From positions 1-64,000 of the forward strand of contig NZ_CP040823.1 in the NCBI RefSeq assembly GCF_005887635.2: a stretch of DNA of 64,000 bases, written 5' to 3'. Below, piece by piece: positions 51,749 through 60,841 of the stretch (its first letter is position 1; every line of letters starts with the position of its first letter). A model generated the notes under the pieces. That model was not told where the DNA came from. It worked only from the letters and a program-made list of their open reading frames with translations, and did no database searches. This DNA comes from Paroceanicella profunda. Its GTDB lineage: Bacteria; Pseudomonadota; Alphaproteobacteria; Rhodobacterales; Rhodobacteraceae. The translations under genes and the position numbers were made by a program.

Positions 51749-52210
51749 TTACCGCGCCGCCCATTGCAGCCCGAGGGCATAAGCCCCGGCAGCACTCACC
51801 AGCGCTCCCACCAGGACCGTTAGCGCAAGGATCGTCCAGCTGATCCAATCCACGCCAAGAATGAAGAAATTGTCATTCCAGATGCCCCAAACCGGAATAG
51901 AGGGGCGCCACAGGTGAACTTCGGAAAAGGCCGCGCCGACCAGCAGACCGTTGATCATTGTCGCAACGCCTGCGCCCTTGCCGCGCCACAAAAGCGCCAA
52001 TGCGATCAGGCTCGGCACATAGACGGATACATTCACCAGCCAAAGCTGCGCGCTGATCGTATAGCACCAGTTCGCGGCCTGCCGAACGTGATCGCTGTCA
52101 TGGATCACGATCATCGCAATCATGGTGATATTGGCCCAGAGGATGGTTCTCCGGGCGCGGGCGCTCAGGATTTCGGAGCGGCATCCGTTGTGTATCTTGT
52201 CATCCGTCAT
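51749..52210 (-). CDS. Small integral membrane protein of the hydrolase-TetR module
   Basis: A 153-residue protein with four hydrophobic segments (ILWANITMIAMIVIHDSDHVRQAANW, SVYVPSLIALALLW, and others). The HDSDHVRQA motif next to a membrane helix may hold a metal or cofactor, but no family is recognised. It lies 12 bases downstream of the alpha/beta hydrolase on the same strand, so both are likely controlled by the TetR repressor. The start is the ATG at 52210. Confidence 0.7.
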   Translation of the reverse strand: MTDDKIHNGCRSEILSARARRTILWANITMIAMIVIHDSDHVRQAANWCYTISAQLWLVNVSVYVPSLIALALLWRGKGAGVATMINGLLVGAAFSEVHLWRPSIPVWGIWNDNFFILGVDWISWTILALTVLVGALVSAAGAYALGLQWAAR

Positions 52211-52221
52211 GGGTGGGCCTT

Positions 52222-53094
52222 TCAGGTCAAGTCGGGCTGAGGCAATTCGAGGAGATCGGCCCAGACGGGCGCGCTCTCTTTGGACAGGACTTCGATATGT
52301 TTGAGCGTGTGCAGACCATAGTCGGCAGGGGCAAAGATACGAAACTCGGCCCCTGATGGCGCAAAGGCCTCCGCATAGCGTCGCACCGCAACCGGCGGCA
52401 CGACGACATCGTCGGCGGCGACGCAAATACGGATGTCCTTCCCGTCGATGGTGTAATTCGGCTCTGGCAGGGTGACGCCAATATCCGAGGCAAAGAAATC
52501 GCGCCGAGTACACCACCTGCGCCACTGCCAATAGACGCCGGCGGGCAGATCGGCCCCCAGCAACAATCGTTTACCCGGCATATAGCCTGCAAGGGCGGTC
52601 GCCACGGGGCCAAGCGCGAACCAGAAGGCCAGAACCTTGGGCCGGTAGCTCCAGGGATGGTCGGTATAATGTCCGATCCCGGCCCCGACGGTGGTGATGC
52701 GCGTCACGCGATCGGGCAGGGTCTGGAACGGAAGTCCAAGCCCGCCCAAACTGTGCCCGAGCACCCACAAGGGTCCTGTTGGCGCCAGTTTGGCAAGCGT
52801 ATCGAGTGCTGCGGTCTGATCGTGCACGGCCCAGTCCGCGAAATTCGCCTGACTGTCGCGCATCGGTCGGGTCTGGGACGCGCCGAAATCCCGATAGTCA
52901 TAGGTCAAAACGCTGATCCCGCGCTCGGCAGCCCAAGCGGCGAAATGCCGGTAAAAGCGCTGCGGCACACCGGTGGCCCCATGCAGCACCAGGCTGGCAC
53001 GTGGCGAAGCAGACGCAGGATACCACGTCCCGACAAGTCTGGCCCCCTCTGCCGGGATGGAGATTGTCTGTGCGGCCTGTTCCAATAGTCTCAC
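52222..53094 (-). CDS. Alpha/beta-hydrolase family protein
   Basis: A 290-residue cytoplasmic hydrolase. The nucleophile elbow GHSLGGLG (Ser about residue 115), an early oxyanion-type segment (LHGATGVPQRFY), and late acid and His candidates (VAADDVVVP, ADYGLHTLKH) follow the fold order. The substrate is unknown. It is divergent from a TetR gene with paired operator boxes between them, so it is the likely primary target. The start is a GTG at 53094. Confidence 0.85.
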   Translation of the reverse strand: MRLLEQAAQTISIPAEGARLVGTWYPASASPRASLVLHGATGVPQRFYRHFAAWAAERGISVLTYDYRDFGASQTRPMRDSQANFADWAVHDQTAALDTLAKLAPTGPLWVLGHSLGGLGLPFQTLPDRVTRITTVGAGIGHYTDHPWSYRPKVLAFWFALGPVATALAGYMPGKRLLLGADLPAGVYWQWRRWCTRRDFFASDIGVTLPEPNYTIDGKDIRICVAADDVVVPPVAVRRYAEAFAPSGAEFRIFAPADYGLHTLKHIEVLSKESAPVWADLLELPQPDLT

Positions 53095-53105
53095 TTTCGT
53101 CGCAA

Positions 53106-53146
53106 TGGACCGAACGGTCTACAGAGGCAATAGACCAATCGGTCCA
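53106..53146. promoter_or_regulatory. Paired TetR-type operator boxes
   Basis: TGGACCGAACGGTCTA (53106-53121) and TAGACCAATCGGTCCA (53131-53146). Each is itself a GACC-N4-GGTC dyad, and they are in opposite orientation. They lie between the divergent hydrolase and tetR starts, the classical position for LmrA/YxaF-type repressor sites. Confidence 0.8.
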
Positions 53147-53166
53147 ATGCCGCTATCCCTTTTGCC

Positions 53167-53718
53167 ATGAGTGACCCAACGTCTCGCGATAGGCTGATCC
53201 GCGCCGCCTCGAACCTCTTTCGCCAGAAGGGGTATTCGGGTGTCGGCCTGTCGGAGATTCTCAAAGAGGCGGGGCTGCCCAAAGGGTCGCTGTATTACCA
53301 TTTCCCGAAAGGCAAACAGGAACTGGCCGAAGCCGCGACACGCTGGGCCGGTGCGTGGCTGGAACGGTTGCTCGATGCGACCTTCGCGCAGGCCGAAAGC
53401 TTTGACCAAGGTGCGCTCATGGTGTGTGAAACCATTTCCGCCGAGGTGGCGTCACAGACACATGTATCAGCCTGTCCGGTGCTCAGCATCCTGCAAGCCG
53501 CCCCTCTGGAACCACAGCTCCAGATCACCGCCCAAGACGTATATGGCAGTTGGACAAAATGTATCGAAAAACACGCCAAAAGGATGGGGTCCCCCCAGCC
53601 TGAAGAAGCAGCCTTTTCCTTGCACTGTAAATTGCAAGGCGCGTGGGTCATTGCCTTTGCCCAACAATCCAACGCGGCCTTTACCCAACTGGCGCGGGAA
53701 CTCAGGGCAAAAATCTGA
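53167..53718 (+). CDS. TetR-family repressor (LmrA/YxaF-like)
   Basis: A 183-residue regulator. The N-terminal HTH (RDRLIRAASNLFRQKGYSGVGLSEILKEAGLPKGSLYYHFPKGKQEL) is typical, followed by the TetR C-terminal ligand domain with a cysteine in SACPVLSIL. Its own promoter region contains two matching dyads (53106, 53131). It most likely represses the divergent hydrolase-membrane protein unit and itself. Confidence 0.92.
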   Translation: MSDPTSRDRLIRAASNLFRQKGYSGVGLSEILKEAGLPKGSLYYHFPKGKQELAEAATRWAGAWLERLLDATFAQAESFDQGALMVCETISAEVASQTHVSACPVLSILQAAPLEPQLQITAQDVYGSWTKCIEKHAKRMGSPQPEEAAFSLHCKLQGAWVIAFAQQSNAAFTQLARELRAKI

Positions 53719-53970
53719 CTTCTTGCCGAACCAGACATCTTTGTTTGGTGCAGCGAAGGTCAGCTATCCGCCATTGGTGCCGATTGCTGGCGTTCAGGCC
53801 AATCCAATTTCGCGGTTGCAGCGAAAGTCAGAAAAGTCCCGCGTTGCGGACCTTGGGCTGTCGATTCATGCTGCACGGTGTCACCGATGTCCGGAATGGG
53901 TAAGCTGCGCTGCAGCGACGCCCAATCTGGCGAATGGCCGGTAAGGGCCGACCACCTCTGGCGTACGGCT

Positions 53971-54567
53971 TCAGTCCAGATCGACGCCGCCGAGGCGCGG
54001 CGCATGTACATGCGTTCGGATTAGGAACGCAGCGCCCGCGCCCGCGATGGCGCCGAAGAGATGCGCCTCCCAGGAGACGCCGGATTGGCCCGGAAGAACG
54101 CCCCAGAGAATGGAGCTATAGAGGACACCGACCACCAGTGCCGCGCCCAGCGTGATCAATGAGCGATCCACGAAGCCGCGCGCGACGAGGAAGCCAAACC
54201 AGCCGAAGACCAACCCTGACGCACCGATATGGATGGCGGAGCTTCCGAACAGCCAGACGAGTCCGCCGCCGAGGCCGATCACCACTGCGTTCACCGGCAG
54301 CAAGGCCCTCGTGGTCGTTGCCACCAACAGCCCACCCATCACCAAGAGCGGCGGCGTATTTGCCATAAGGTGCGCGAAACTTCCATGCAGGAGGGGCATG
54401 GCGATGACACCATCCAATCCGCTTACGTGACGGGGGATCAGGCCGAAGGCCGGATTCAAGCCGTAACCGATAATCCAATTGAGGAGGTGAACCGCCCAGA
54501 GCAGTGCGACAAAGGCGACAAGCGCCGCGGCGCGACGAAAGAAGGCGCGCATGTGATCCCGGTTCAT
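53971..54567 (-). CDS. Rhomboid-family intramembrane serine protease
   Basis: About 198 residues with six transmembrane helices. The catalytic dyad is Ser in [11 protein letters not shown] (about residue 119) and His in [17 protein letters not shown] (about 167). [15 protein letters not shown] is the conserved helix-2 region. It cleaves membrane proteins within the bilayer; the substrate is unknown. The start is taken at MNRDHM (54567); MRAFF (54552) is an alternative, and a longer open frame to 54663 lacks a natural start. Confidence 0.86.
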   Translation of the reverse strand: MNRDHMRAFFRRAAALVAFVALLWAVHLLNWIIGYGLNPAFGLIPRHVSGLDGVIAMPLLHGSFAHLMANTPPLLVMGGLLVATTTRALLPVNAVVIGLGGGLVWLFGSSAIHIGASGLVFGWFGFLVARGFVDRSLITLGAALVVGVLYSSILWGVLPGQSGVSWEAHLFGAIAGAGAAFLIRTHVHAPRLGGVDLD

Positions 54568-54700
54568 CATGTTGGCGACAGTAGACGTCCCCACAGCACC
54601 TTCAACGGCTTTCGCGCGCTGCACAGGATGCCACATCCAGGAAAGGGGGTTTGAGGCGGCCAACCTCGGTACGGCTCAAGCCAAGAGAATGGCTCGGATC

Positions 54701-55237
54701 TTACACGGTGTTTCCCGGACGAAAGGGCTGCGGTTCACGCTCGGGACGCTTCAGGGCTTCGGCGTATTTGCGCGCATTGTCATCGATCGTGTTGTGCCAA
54801 AGCTTCGAGACGAAGGCCCGGGCGTCTTGGACTGTCATGTCTTTCAGCGAAGAGGACAGCGCCATGAAAAGCTCATCCTCGCTAATCGCAGCGGCGCGGT
54901 GCATGGCATCCGCGTAAAATGACGGGTCGTTGAGAACCTGCTCGCGCAGCGGCATCCGCGCGAGGTTCTCCTCCGGGATCGCCATGAAGATCGTGTCCTG
55001 AACTTCGGTCAGATACGCACGCCGCGATGTGGACACCGGCTTTCCCGCCGCCTTGGCCTCCAGAAATGCCTGCCTTGTCCTGTCGAGCTTTGCCCTTGCA
55101 TGGATCATGATGACATCACGCTTGCGGTCAAGCAGCGCAAATCCGGTGCAACGCTCGATATGAGCAAGAAGCTCTGCAACCTCTGCTTCTACATCAAAGC
55201 TCTCGAACCACGGAGCTTTTCCCAGTCTCGCCACCAT
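54701..55237 (-). CDS. Hypothetical element-backbone protein under the transfer palindrome
   Basis: About 178 residues, charged and mostly helical, with no recognised motif: VARLGKAPWFESFDVEAEVAELLAHIE, a central LLDRKRDVIMIHARAKLDRTRQAFLEAK, and VQDARAFVSKLWHNTIDDNA. The ATG at 55237 has GAAGGTAGG just upstream; the ATG at 55255 has none, because the repeated palindrome (55257-55272) would replace it. Its control by the same operator as the virB and mob operons suggests a role in transfer or establishment, possibly in entry exclusion or relaxosome control (inference). Confidence 0.75.
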   Translation of the reverse strand: MVARLGKAPWFESFDVEAEVAELLAHIERCTGFALLDRKRDVIMIHARAKLDRTRQAFLEAKAAGKPVSTSRRAYLTEVQDTIFMAIPEENLARMPLREQVLNDPSFYADAMHRAAAISEDELFMALSSSLKDMTVQDARAFVSKLWHNTIDDNARKYAEALKRPEREPQPFRPGNTV

Positions 55238-55256
55238 GCGCCTACCTTCGTCCATT

Positions 55257-55272
55257 CGATAATATATTATCG
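55257..55272. promoter_or_regulatory. Transfer-regulon palindrome, copy 4 (perfect)
   Basis: CGATAATATATTATCG, a perfect 16-base palindrome and the best copy of the four. It is 20 bases upstream of the chosen start of the gene at 54701-55237 and contains TATA-like -10 sequences, so a bound repressor would block RNA polymerase. Confidence 0.75.
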
Positions 55273-55393
55273 TATATCATATTCAGCAGATCGCAAGCAG
55301 ATGGCGCCCGTCATGCAGCCAAACATGGAAAAAGGGGAACCGTGATCCCACGGCTCCCCTTTGGGTTCAGATCGTCTCGCCCTCGCGTGCCAA

Positions 55394-56122
55394 TTAGGCG
55401 ACCAACGACAGCCCCGTGCCTGCGTCCTGCGGCTGCTCACCGCTGTCGATGAACGGGATGATGGAGAAGGCCTGCCCGCCGCGCTGCTCTTCGTTCTGCA
55501 CGGCGTTCACGCGCAGGTCGCCATCGGGCGTGTTGATCAGCAGCGACAGGTAGTCATTGCCCGTGCGACTGCTTTTCGCCATCCAGGCCGAGCCGACGCG
55601 GATCGGTGTGCCCCGGGGCGAGCTGACCTCGATACGGTAATCGGGGTGGGTTTCCTCGGATTTGTAGCTGTTCTCGATCAGCATGAACTCCAGATCGAAC
55701 ATCATGTTGGCGATGTAGCCGGTGAAGGCGTTGTCGGCGTCCATGGCGGTGAGCTCCCCCGAGATCGAGCCGGATTTCATCAGGCCGTTCGAGACCAGAG
55801 GGATGATCTCGAATTCGCCGCTTTGGGCCGCGCGCGCCTCTTTCGTCTGCACCGCGTTGACCCGGAAGGGGCCCAAGCCGACATCGATCTGCATCGAGAT
55901 GTAGGGGTTGCCGCTGGTGTTGCCGGTCTCGTTCCAGGCCGTGCCGATGCGCACCTTGCGGCCTGATTTGTTGACTGCCGTCACGTCAAAATCCGGGCTG
56001 CGTTCGGACATCTTGGCCCGCGCCTCCAACTGGATGGCGATGTCAAAGCGCGTCGAGTGGATCATGCCGGTGTACTGAGCGGCTGCGGTCTCGACATTGC
56101 GGGTGAGGGTTCCTGCGAACAT
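55394..56122 (-). CDS. Tandem DUF736-domain protein
   Basis: A 242-residue protein made of two DUF736-like units. Unit 1 (about residues 1-110) contains GTLTRNVETAAAQYTGMI and KVRIGTAWNETGNTSGNPYISMQID. Unit 2 (about 118-230) contains SGELTAMDADNAFTGYI and PIRVGSAWMAKSSRTGNDYLSLLI, each ending LRVNAVQ/FRVNAVQ. Most DUF736 proteins are single-domain, about 100 residues, and lie on alphaproteobacterial plasmids and integrative elements with unknown function. AAGGAAAC precedes the ATG at 56122. Confidence 0.78.
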   Translation of the reverse strand: MFAGTLTRNVETAAAQYTGMIHSTRFDIAIQLEARAKMSERSPDFDVTAVNKSGRKVRIGTAWNETGNTSGNPYISMQIDVGLGPFRVNAVQTKEARAAQSGEFEIIPLVSNGLMKSGSISGELTAMDADNAFTGYIANMMFDLEFMLIENSYKSEETHPDYRIEVSSPRGTPIRVGSAWMAKSSRTGNDYLSLLINTPDGDLRVNAVQNEEQRGGQAFSIIPFIDSGEQPQDAGTGLSLVA

Positions 56123-56246
56123 GGGATGTTTCCTTTTGGATTGGCCGGTGCCTGACGTCCTTGCCAGCGCATCCGGGATTGCTTTTTCGACCCCTCCTGG
56201 GATCACAAACCAGAAAGCTCGCTTTCCTTTCTTCCCAACCTTCAGT

Positions 56247-56552
56247 TCAGCGCTGTCGCCTGAGAGATTGTGCCACCTCCCCGCCGGGTACGACGCCCCT
56301 CCCCTGCCCGTCTGCTCTCAGTTGGCTGTCCTGGCTCTTCTCGTCGCCACCCTCCGGTCCAGCGATAAAGAACTCTGCTTCCTCCCCGTTCAACCGCTGC
56401 CCGCTCCGGTCGGTCAGCCCGATGGTGCTGCCGTTCGGCTCAAACGTAATCAGGTATTGGCCGAGGCTGTCCTTGTGCACGCGGTAGCCGGTGTTGGCCC
56501 AATGCACGGTCCGACCGGCATCGATGGCGGCTTTGATCTCTTCGAGTGTCAT
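56247..56552 (-). CDS. Small backbone protein downstream of the methylase-helicase
   Basis: A 101-residue protein beginning MTLEEIKAAIDAGRTVHWAN with TGYRVHKDSLGQYLITF, followed by a polar tail. GAGGGG lies before the ATG at 56552. It follows the 1424-residue gene by 14 bases and may be co-transcribed with it. The first 60 residues look like a compact domain common to plasmid accessory proteins; I cannot name the family. Confidence 0.72.
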   Translation of the reverse strand: MTLEEIKAAIDAGRTVHWANTGYRVHKDSLGQYLITFEPNGSTIGLTDRSGQRLNGEEAEFFIAGPEGGDEKSQDSQLRADGQGRGVVPGGEVAQSLRRQR

Positions 56553-56566
56553 GATCGTCCCCTCGC

Positions 56567-59500
56567 CTATTCTGCTGCCACTGAAGTTACGTCCCGCGTG
56601 GCGTCTGGTCCGGTTCCAACAATCCGGGAGAGGATGCCCAATGTGTCGATCCCATCCCCATGCGGCAGGAACACCCGCAACTGGAAGGCGATGATCTCCG
56701 TGAAACACCCCATGGCCTTGAGACCTTCAATCATGCCCCGATCCGCACCGCCCAGCTCGAGACGCATCTCGCCTGCGACCCGGCGACGGGTCAGGGTGAG
56801 ACCCTGGCCCAGATCGACCGGCGCCGTGGTGCCGAGCGCAGCGGTCAACATCTCCTGCGGTGTTTGCGGGTTTGAGACGAGGAAGCGGGCGCGCAGCGCG
56901 GCCGCCCCTTCTTCGCTCAGCGTGCGCCCGATCATCGCTGTCGCCCCGTCCGGCGTGACCCTGTAGATGCGTTCATTGGTGGTCGGGATGTCCTTCCAGA
57001 TCGGCAACAGCAGTCCTGTCAACAGGTAGAGCTTGGTCGTGGTGGTTTTTGGCAGGGATGCGGCCTCGGCATCCCAAAGTCCTGCAAACTCGGGCCTTCC
57101 GATGTCTTCCCAGGCCGAGGACTCGAAGCGCGTCTCTTCGAGGTAGCTGGAGCCATTGGGCCGCACCGCCTTGCGCATGAGCGTGACGATATCCTCGTCA
57201 TACATCTGCATGGGCCGCGCCGAGATGAGCGCCGCGCGGCCAGACGCTCGGTTGACCATCGGCAGCTTGTCGGGATTGCGCGACATGGCCTCTTCGGCCC
57301 CAAGGACGTGGACCGGGTCGGTCACCTCCAGCCCGATGATCCGCGTCACGGCGCCGGATTTCGGGCAGGTCCAGAGATCCTCTGTGGAGACCTGTTCGAT
57401 CTTTTCGCCGCGCAGGGTTTCCACGCCGAGATCGAGCGTGCCCGCCGCGCGCGCACGTTCCGTCTGATCAGCAATCCGGCGCATGAACTCGGCAAAGAGT
57501 GCGTTCTGCATGTGGATGGGCAGGGCAAGCACCCGGTTGAGAAACCGCTGGATCGGGGGAAGCTCCTCAAGGAGCACCCCATCCTTGTCGATCAGCCGCA
57601 GGGCCGTCCAGTCGGTGAAGCTCTCGTAGCTCATCGCCTCAGCGCGCCCGGCGGCAAGATCGGCGAAATACCCACACAGCGCCGCCCGTGCGATCGGGCT
57701 TTCGAGATTGTCCTCCTCGCGGAACATGCCCTGCGAGCCGGTCTCGCGCTGGCCCTTGGTCAGGGCCCCCAGCTGGTCGAGGCGTTTGGCGATCGTCGAG
57801 GTGAAACGTTTCTCGCCATGCACATCCGAGGTGCAGACCCGGAAGAAGGGCGCGCTGACCTGAGCCGAGCGATGCGTGCGGCCCAGCCCCTGGATGGCCG
57901 CATCGGCGCGCCAGCCGGGCTCCAGAAGATAGTGCCGCCGCCGTTTCTGGTTCTTTGCCGTTTGCGCCGCATGATAGGACCGGCCCGTGCCGCCCGCATC
58001 GGAAAAGATCAGGATATCCTTTTCGCCGTCCATGAAGGCCTGGGTCTCGGAGGAATTGCTGCTGGCGGCGCGCTTTTCGATGAAGAGATGACCATCCTCG
58101 GCCTTGAGGGGCCGGATCGACCGCCCCGTGACTTCTGCCACGGCCTCGTCGCCAAAGGCCCATAGGATCTGATCCAGCGCCGAGGGGATCGGGGCGAGCG
58201 TCATCAACTCCATCATGGCCGCATCGCGCAGGGCAAGCGCTTCGCGGGAGACAACCAGCGCGCCATTGGCGTCGCGCAAGGGTTCAGCCACCATGTTGCC
58301 GTCGATCTCGACAAGCTTTTGCGCATGGATCGGGAAGGCCTGTTCGAGATAGCCCAGAACATAGTCGCGCGGCGTCAAGGCACCCTCGACGAGTTCATCC
58401 TCCGGGTCCATCGCCTCAAGCCGACGCTTCAGCAGGCTCTCGCCTGTCGAGACAACCTGGATGACGCAAGCATTGCCCGCCGCCAGATCGTCCTTGATGG
58501 CGCGGATGATGGTCGGGGCCTTCATGCCCATCAGCAGATGATTGAAGAAACGCTGCTTCGTGCTCTCGAAACGGGACTTGGCCGAGGCGCGTGCTGCCGA
58601 GGCATTGGTCTCTCCCGAGGCGTCGTTGACGCCGGTGGCTGTCAAAGCGGCTTCGAGATTGTGGTGGATCGTGCGAAACGCTCCAGCGTAGGCGTCATAG
58701 ACCTCGATCTGGGCCGGGGTCAGCGCGTGTTCCAGCACATCGTATTCAACACCGTCGAAGCTGAGGGCACGCGCTGTGTAAAGCCCGAGCGTCTTGAGAT
58801 CACGCGCGACCACCTCCATGGCAGCCACGCCGCCGGCTTCCATCGCTGAAACGAAACCCTCGCGGCTCGGGAAGGGGTATTCGGGGCCTTGTCCCCAGAG
58901 ACCGAGACGCGCGGCATAGGCCAGGTTGTGCACGCTCGTGGCGCCCGTGGCCGAGATATAGAAGATGCGAGCGCGGGGTGCTGCCAGTTGCAGCCGCAGG
59001 CCAGCAAGGCCCTGCTGGGAGGGTTTGACCCCCCTGCCCTGCTCAGACCCTGCCGCGTTCTGCATGGCATGGGCCTCATCAAAGGCCAGCACGCCTTCAA
59101 AGTCTTCGCCCATCCAGGCGAGGATCTGGCTCAGTCGCGTGGTGCCGCATTTGCCCGCGGACCGCAGCGTGGCGTAGGTGACAAATAGGATGCCGTCGCC
59201 CATCGGGATGGACTGGTCCGGTTTCCATTTGGAGACCGGCTGGATGTCGGCGGGCGAGCCGCCGAGATCGGTCCAGTCGCGGATGGCGTCCTCGATGAGC
59301 GTGGCGGATTTGGAGACCCAGATCGCCTTCCTGCGCCCGGCCAGCCAGTTGACAAGGATGAGCCCCGCGCATTCGCGCCCCTTGCCGCAACCGGTGCCGT
59401 CGCCGAGGAAATAGCCAAGGCGATAGGCACGTGCATCCGGGTCATCATCGGCGCGCGTCAGCTTGGTCTGGTCGTCATCGATGGTAAACCGACCGGGCAG

Positions 59501-60841
59501 GTCGCGCCCATGGGCATCATGCGCCATGATGATGGTCTCGAGCTGCGCCTCGGAGAGATCTCCCTCCTCGACCAACCGTGCGGGCAGGCGCAAGTCATCA
59601 CGACCCGTATTTGAGGGCATGGGCGGGGCAACCGAGGCCATGGCGATGCTCTCGACGAGCGGGGTGGGATGTTCCTGCGCACCCGCGATCTCGATCCGTT
59701 GCGGACGGTAGCGCGCATAGATGTCCGAGATGGGCGTGTTGTCGCGCGGGATATCAAAGCTCGTGAAAGTTAGCGGGACAACGGCATTGGCCCGAGGCTT
59801 GGAGGCGGCGACAGGCGCAGCGGCGGTCTTGCGCGGAGCAGAGGATGGAACGGTCAGCCGCCCGTTAGGGATCGCCGCTGCCTGTTGTACGGGGCGCATC
59901 TCCGTCCGGGTTGCGGCCACGGCATCGACATATGCCAAGGCTTCATCCAGATCCCGCACAGGGACGCGGATCATTTCGCCGTCCTCCTGCACCTTGTCGA
60001 AGACCATCAGCTGGGTTTCGACAGAGGTGCCGAGCTTGCGGTAGACCTGCCCCGGCATCGTCAACGCCAAGCGCGGCGTCAGGAGACCGCAGGCGCGTGA
60101 CCAATGCGCGGCATCGCGTTCGGGCGCGAATCCCGGCGGCATGATCGCCACCAGGCGCCCACCTGGTGCCAGACGCTTTGCAGCCGCGACGAGATGTTTG
60201 GCGGCGATGTGCTTGTCTCGGGAGCGATCGACCGAGGAGGCGAAGGGCGGGTTCATCACCACGACGTCGGGTAGAACCGGCGACTGCAGCAGATCGTCGA
60301 TATGCTCGCCGTCATGGCCCGTCACCTCGCCGCCGAAAACCGCGCGCAGGAGGCGCTGGCGAAAGGGGTCGATCTCATTGAGCACAACCGTGGCACCGGT
60401 TTGGGCAGCGAAAGCAGCCAGGGCACCGGTGCCAGCCGAGGGCTCCAGAACGGTCTCGCCCTTGCGGATCGCCGCAGCCCGCAAGACCAGCGCCGCAAAT
60501 GGCAGCGGCGTGGAAAACTGCTGCAGCCGGATCTGCTGCTCTGACCGGCGCGTTTCCGTGAGAAGCCGTGAGGCAAGGAGCTTTGCAGCGGCGATGTCAC
60601 CTGCCGCGCCGTCCCCACCCAGCAGCACCTGGATGGCCGCAGCCTGCATCATGTCATAGGCTATGCGCCAGTCCCAGGCGCCCCCGGCATCACTGCCATG
60701 AAACGTCTCGCGCATGATGCGCGCCAGCGCTGAGCTGCGCAGGGGTTGGTGGGCGATCTCCGCGCAGATCTGTGCCAGTGCAGAGGCGAGGTTAGCGTCG
60801 AATTCAACAGGATTGGGGAGCGTTGAGCGGGGCTTGGACAT
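56567..60841 (-). CDS. Methylase-helicase fusion (strawberry-notch/DarB-like)
   Basis: A 1424-residue protein. Residues about 110-320 form an N6-adenine methyltransferase domain: VLEPSAGTGALAAF (SAM site) and DVVVMNPPFASS (catalytic NPPF, about residue 200). From about 430 a strawberry-notch/superfamily-2 helicase follows: GDGTGCGKGRECAGLILVNWL (Walker A-like, about 485), AFDEAHAMQNAAG (DEAH, about 590), and late FSDAGGTGRSYHAAQ and GLGRTHRSAQ (motifs V and VI). This layout resembles the phage P1 antirestriction protein DarB, suggesting protection of entering DNA, but that function is inferred. AAGGAAAC precedes the start. Confidence 0.86.
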   Translation of the reverse strand: MSKPRSTLPNPVEFDANLASALAQICAEIAHQPLRSSALARIMRETFHGSDAGGAWDWRIAYDMMQAAAIQVLLGGDGAAGDIAAAKLLASRLLTETRRSEQQIRLQQFSTPLPFAALVLRAAAIRKGETVLEPSAGTGALAAFAAQTGATVVLNEIDPFRQRLLRAVFGGEVTGHDGEHIDDLLQSPVLPDVVVMNPPFASSVDRSRDKHIAAKHLVAAAKRLAPGGRLVAIMPPGFAPERDAAHWSRACGLLTPRLALTMPGQVYRKLGTSVETQLMVFDKVQEDGEMIRVPVRDLDEALAYVDAVAATRTEMRPVQQAAAIPNGRLTVPSSAPRKTAAAPVAASKPRANAVVPLTFTSFDIPRDNTPISDIYARYRPQRIEIAGAQEHPTPLVESIAMASVAPPMPSNTGRDDLRLPARLVEEGDLSEAQLETIIMAHDAHGRDLPGRFTIDDDQTKLTRADDDPDARAYRLGYFLGDGTGCGKGRECAGLILVNWLAGRRKAIWVSKSATLIEDAIRDWTDLGGSPADIQPVSKWKPDQSIPMGDGILFVTYATLRSAGKCGTTRLSQILAWMGEDFEGVLAFDEAHAMQNAAGSEQGRGVKPSQQGLAGLRLQLAAPRARIFYISATGATSVHNLAYAARLGLWGQGPEYPFPSREGFVSAMEAGGVAAMEVVARDLKTLGLYTARALSFDGVEYDVLEHALTPAQIEVYDAYAGAFRTIHHNLEAALTATGVNDASGETNASAARASAKSRFESTKQRFFNHLLMGMKAPTIIRAIKDDLAAGNACVIQVVSTGESLLKRRLEAMDPEDELVEGALTPRDYVLGYLEQAFPIHAQKLVEIDGNMVAEPLRDANGALVVSREALALRDAAMMELMTLAPIPSALDQILWAFGDEAVAEVTGRSIRPLKAEDGHLFIEKRAASSNSSETQAFMDGEKDILIFSDAGGTGRSYHAAQTAKNQKRRRHYLLEPGWRADAAIQGLGRTHRSAQVSAPFFRVCTSDVHGEKRFTSTIAKRLDQLGALTKGQRETGSQGMFREEDNLESPIARAALCGYFADLAAGRAEAMSYESFTDWTALRLIDKDGVLLEELPPIQRFLNRVLALPIHMQNALFAEFMRRIADQTERARAAGTLDLGVETLRGEKIEQVSTEDLWTCPKSGAVTRIIGLEVTDPVHVLGAEEAMSRNPDKLPMVNRASGRAALISARPMQMYDEDIVTLMRKAVRPNGSSYLEETRFESSAWEDIGRPEFAGLWDAEAASLPKTTTTKLYLLTGLLLPIWKDIPTTNERIYRVTPDGATAMIGRTLSEEGAAALRARFLVSNPQTPQEMLTAALGTTAPVDLGQGLTLTRRRVAGEMRLELGGADRGMIEGLKAMGCFTEIIAFQLRVFLPHGDGIDTLGILSRIVGTGPDATRDVTSVAAE

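Noticed and set aside
53719..53970. Repeated GCAGCGAA(G/A)GTCAG segments (around 53751 and 53818) as a possible repeat element
   Set aside because: Only two partial copies are present, with nothing else supporting an element; they may be background intergenic sequence of the host lineage.
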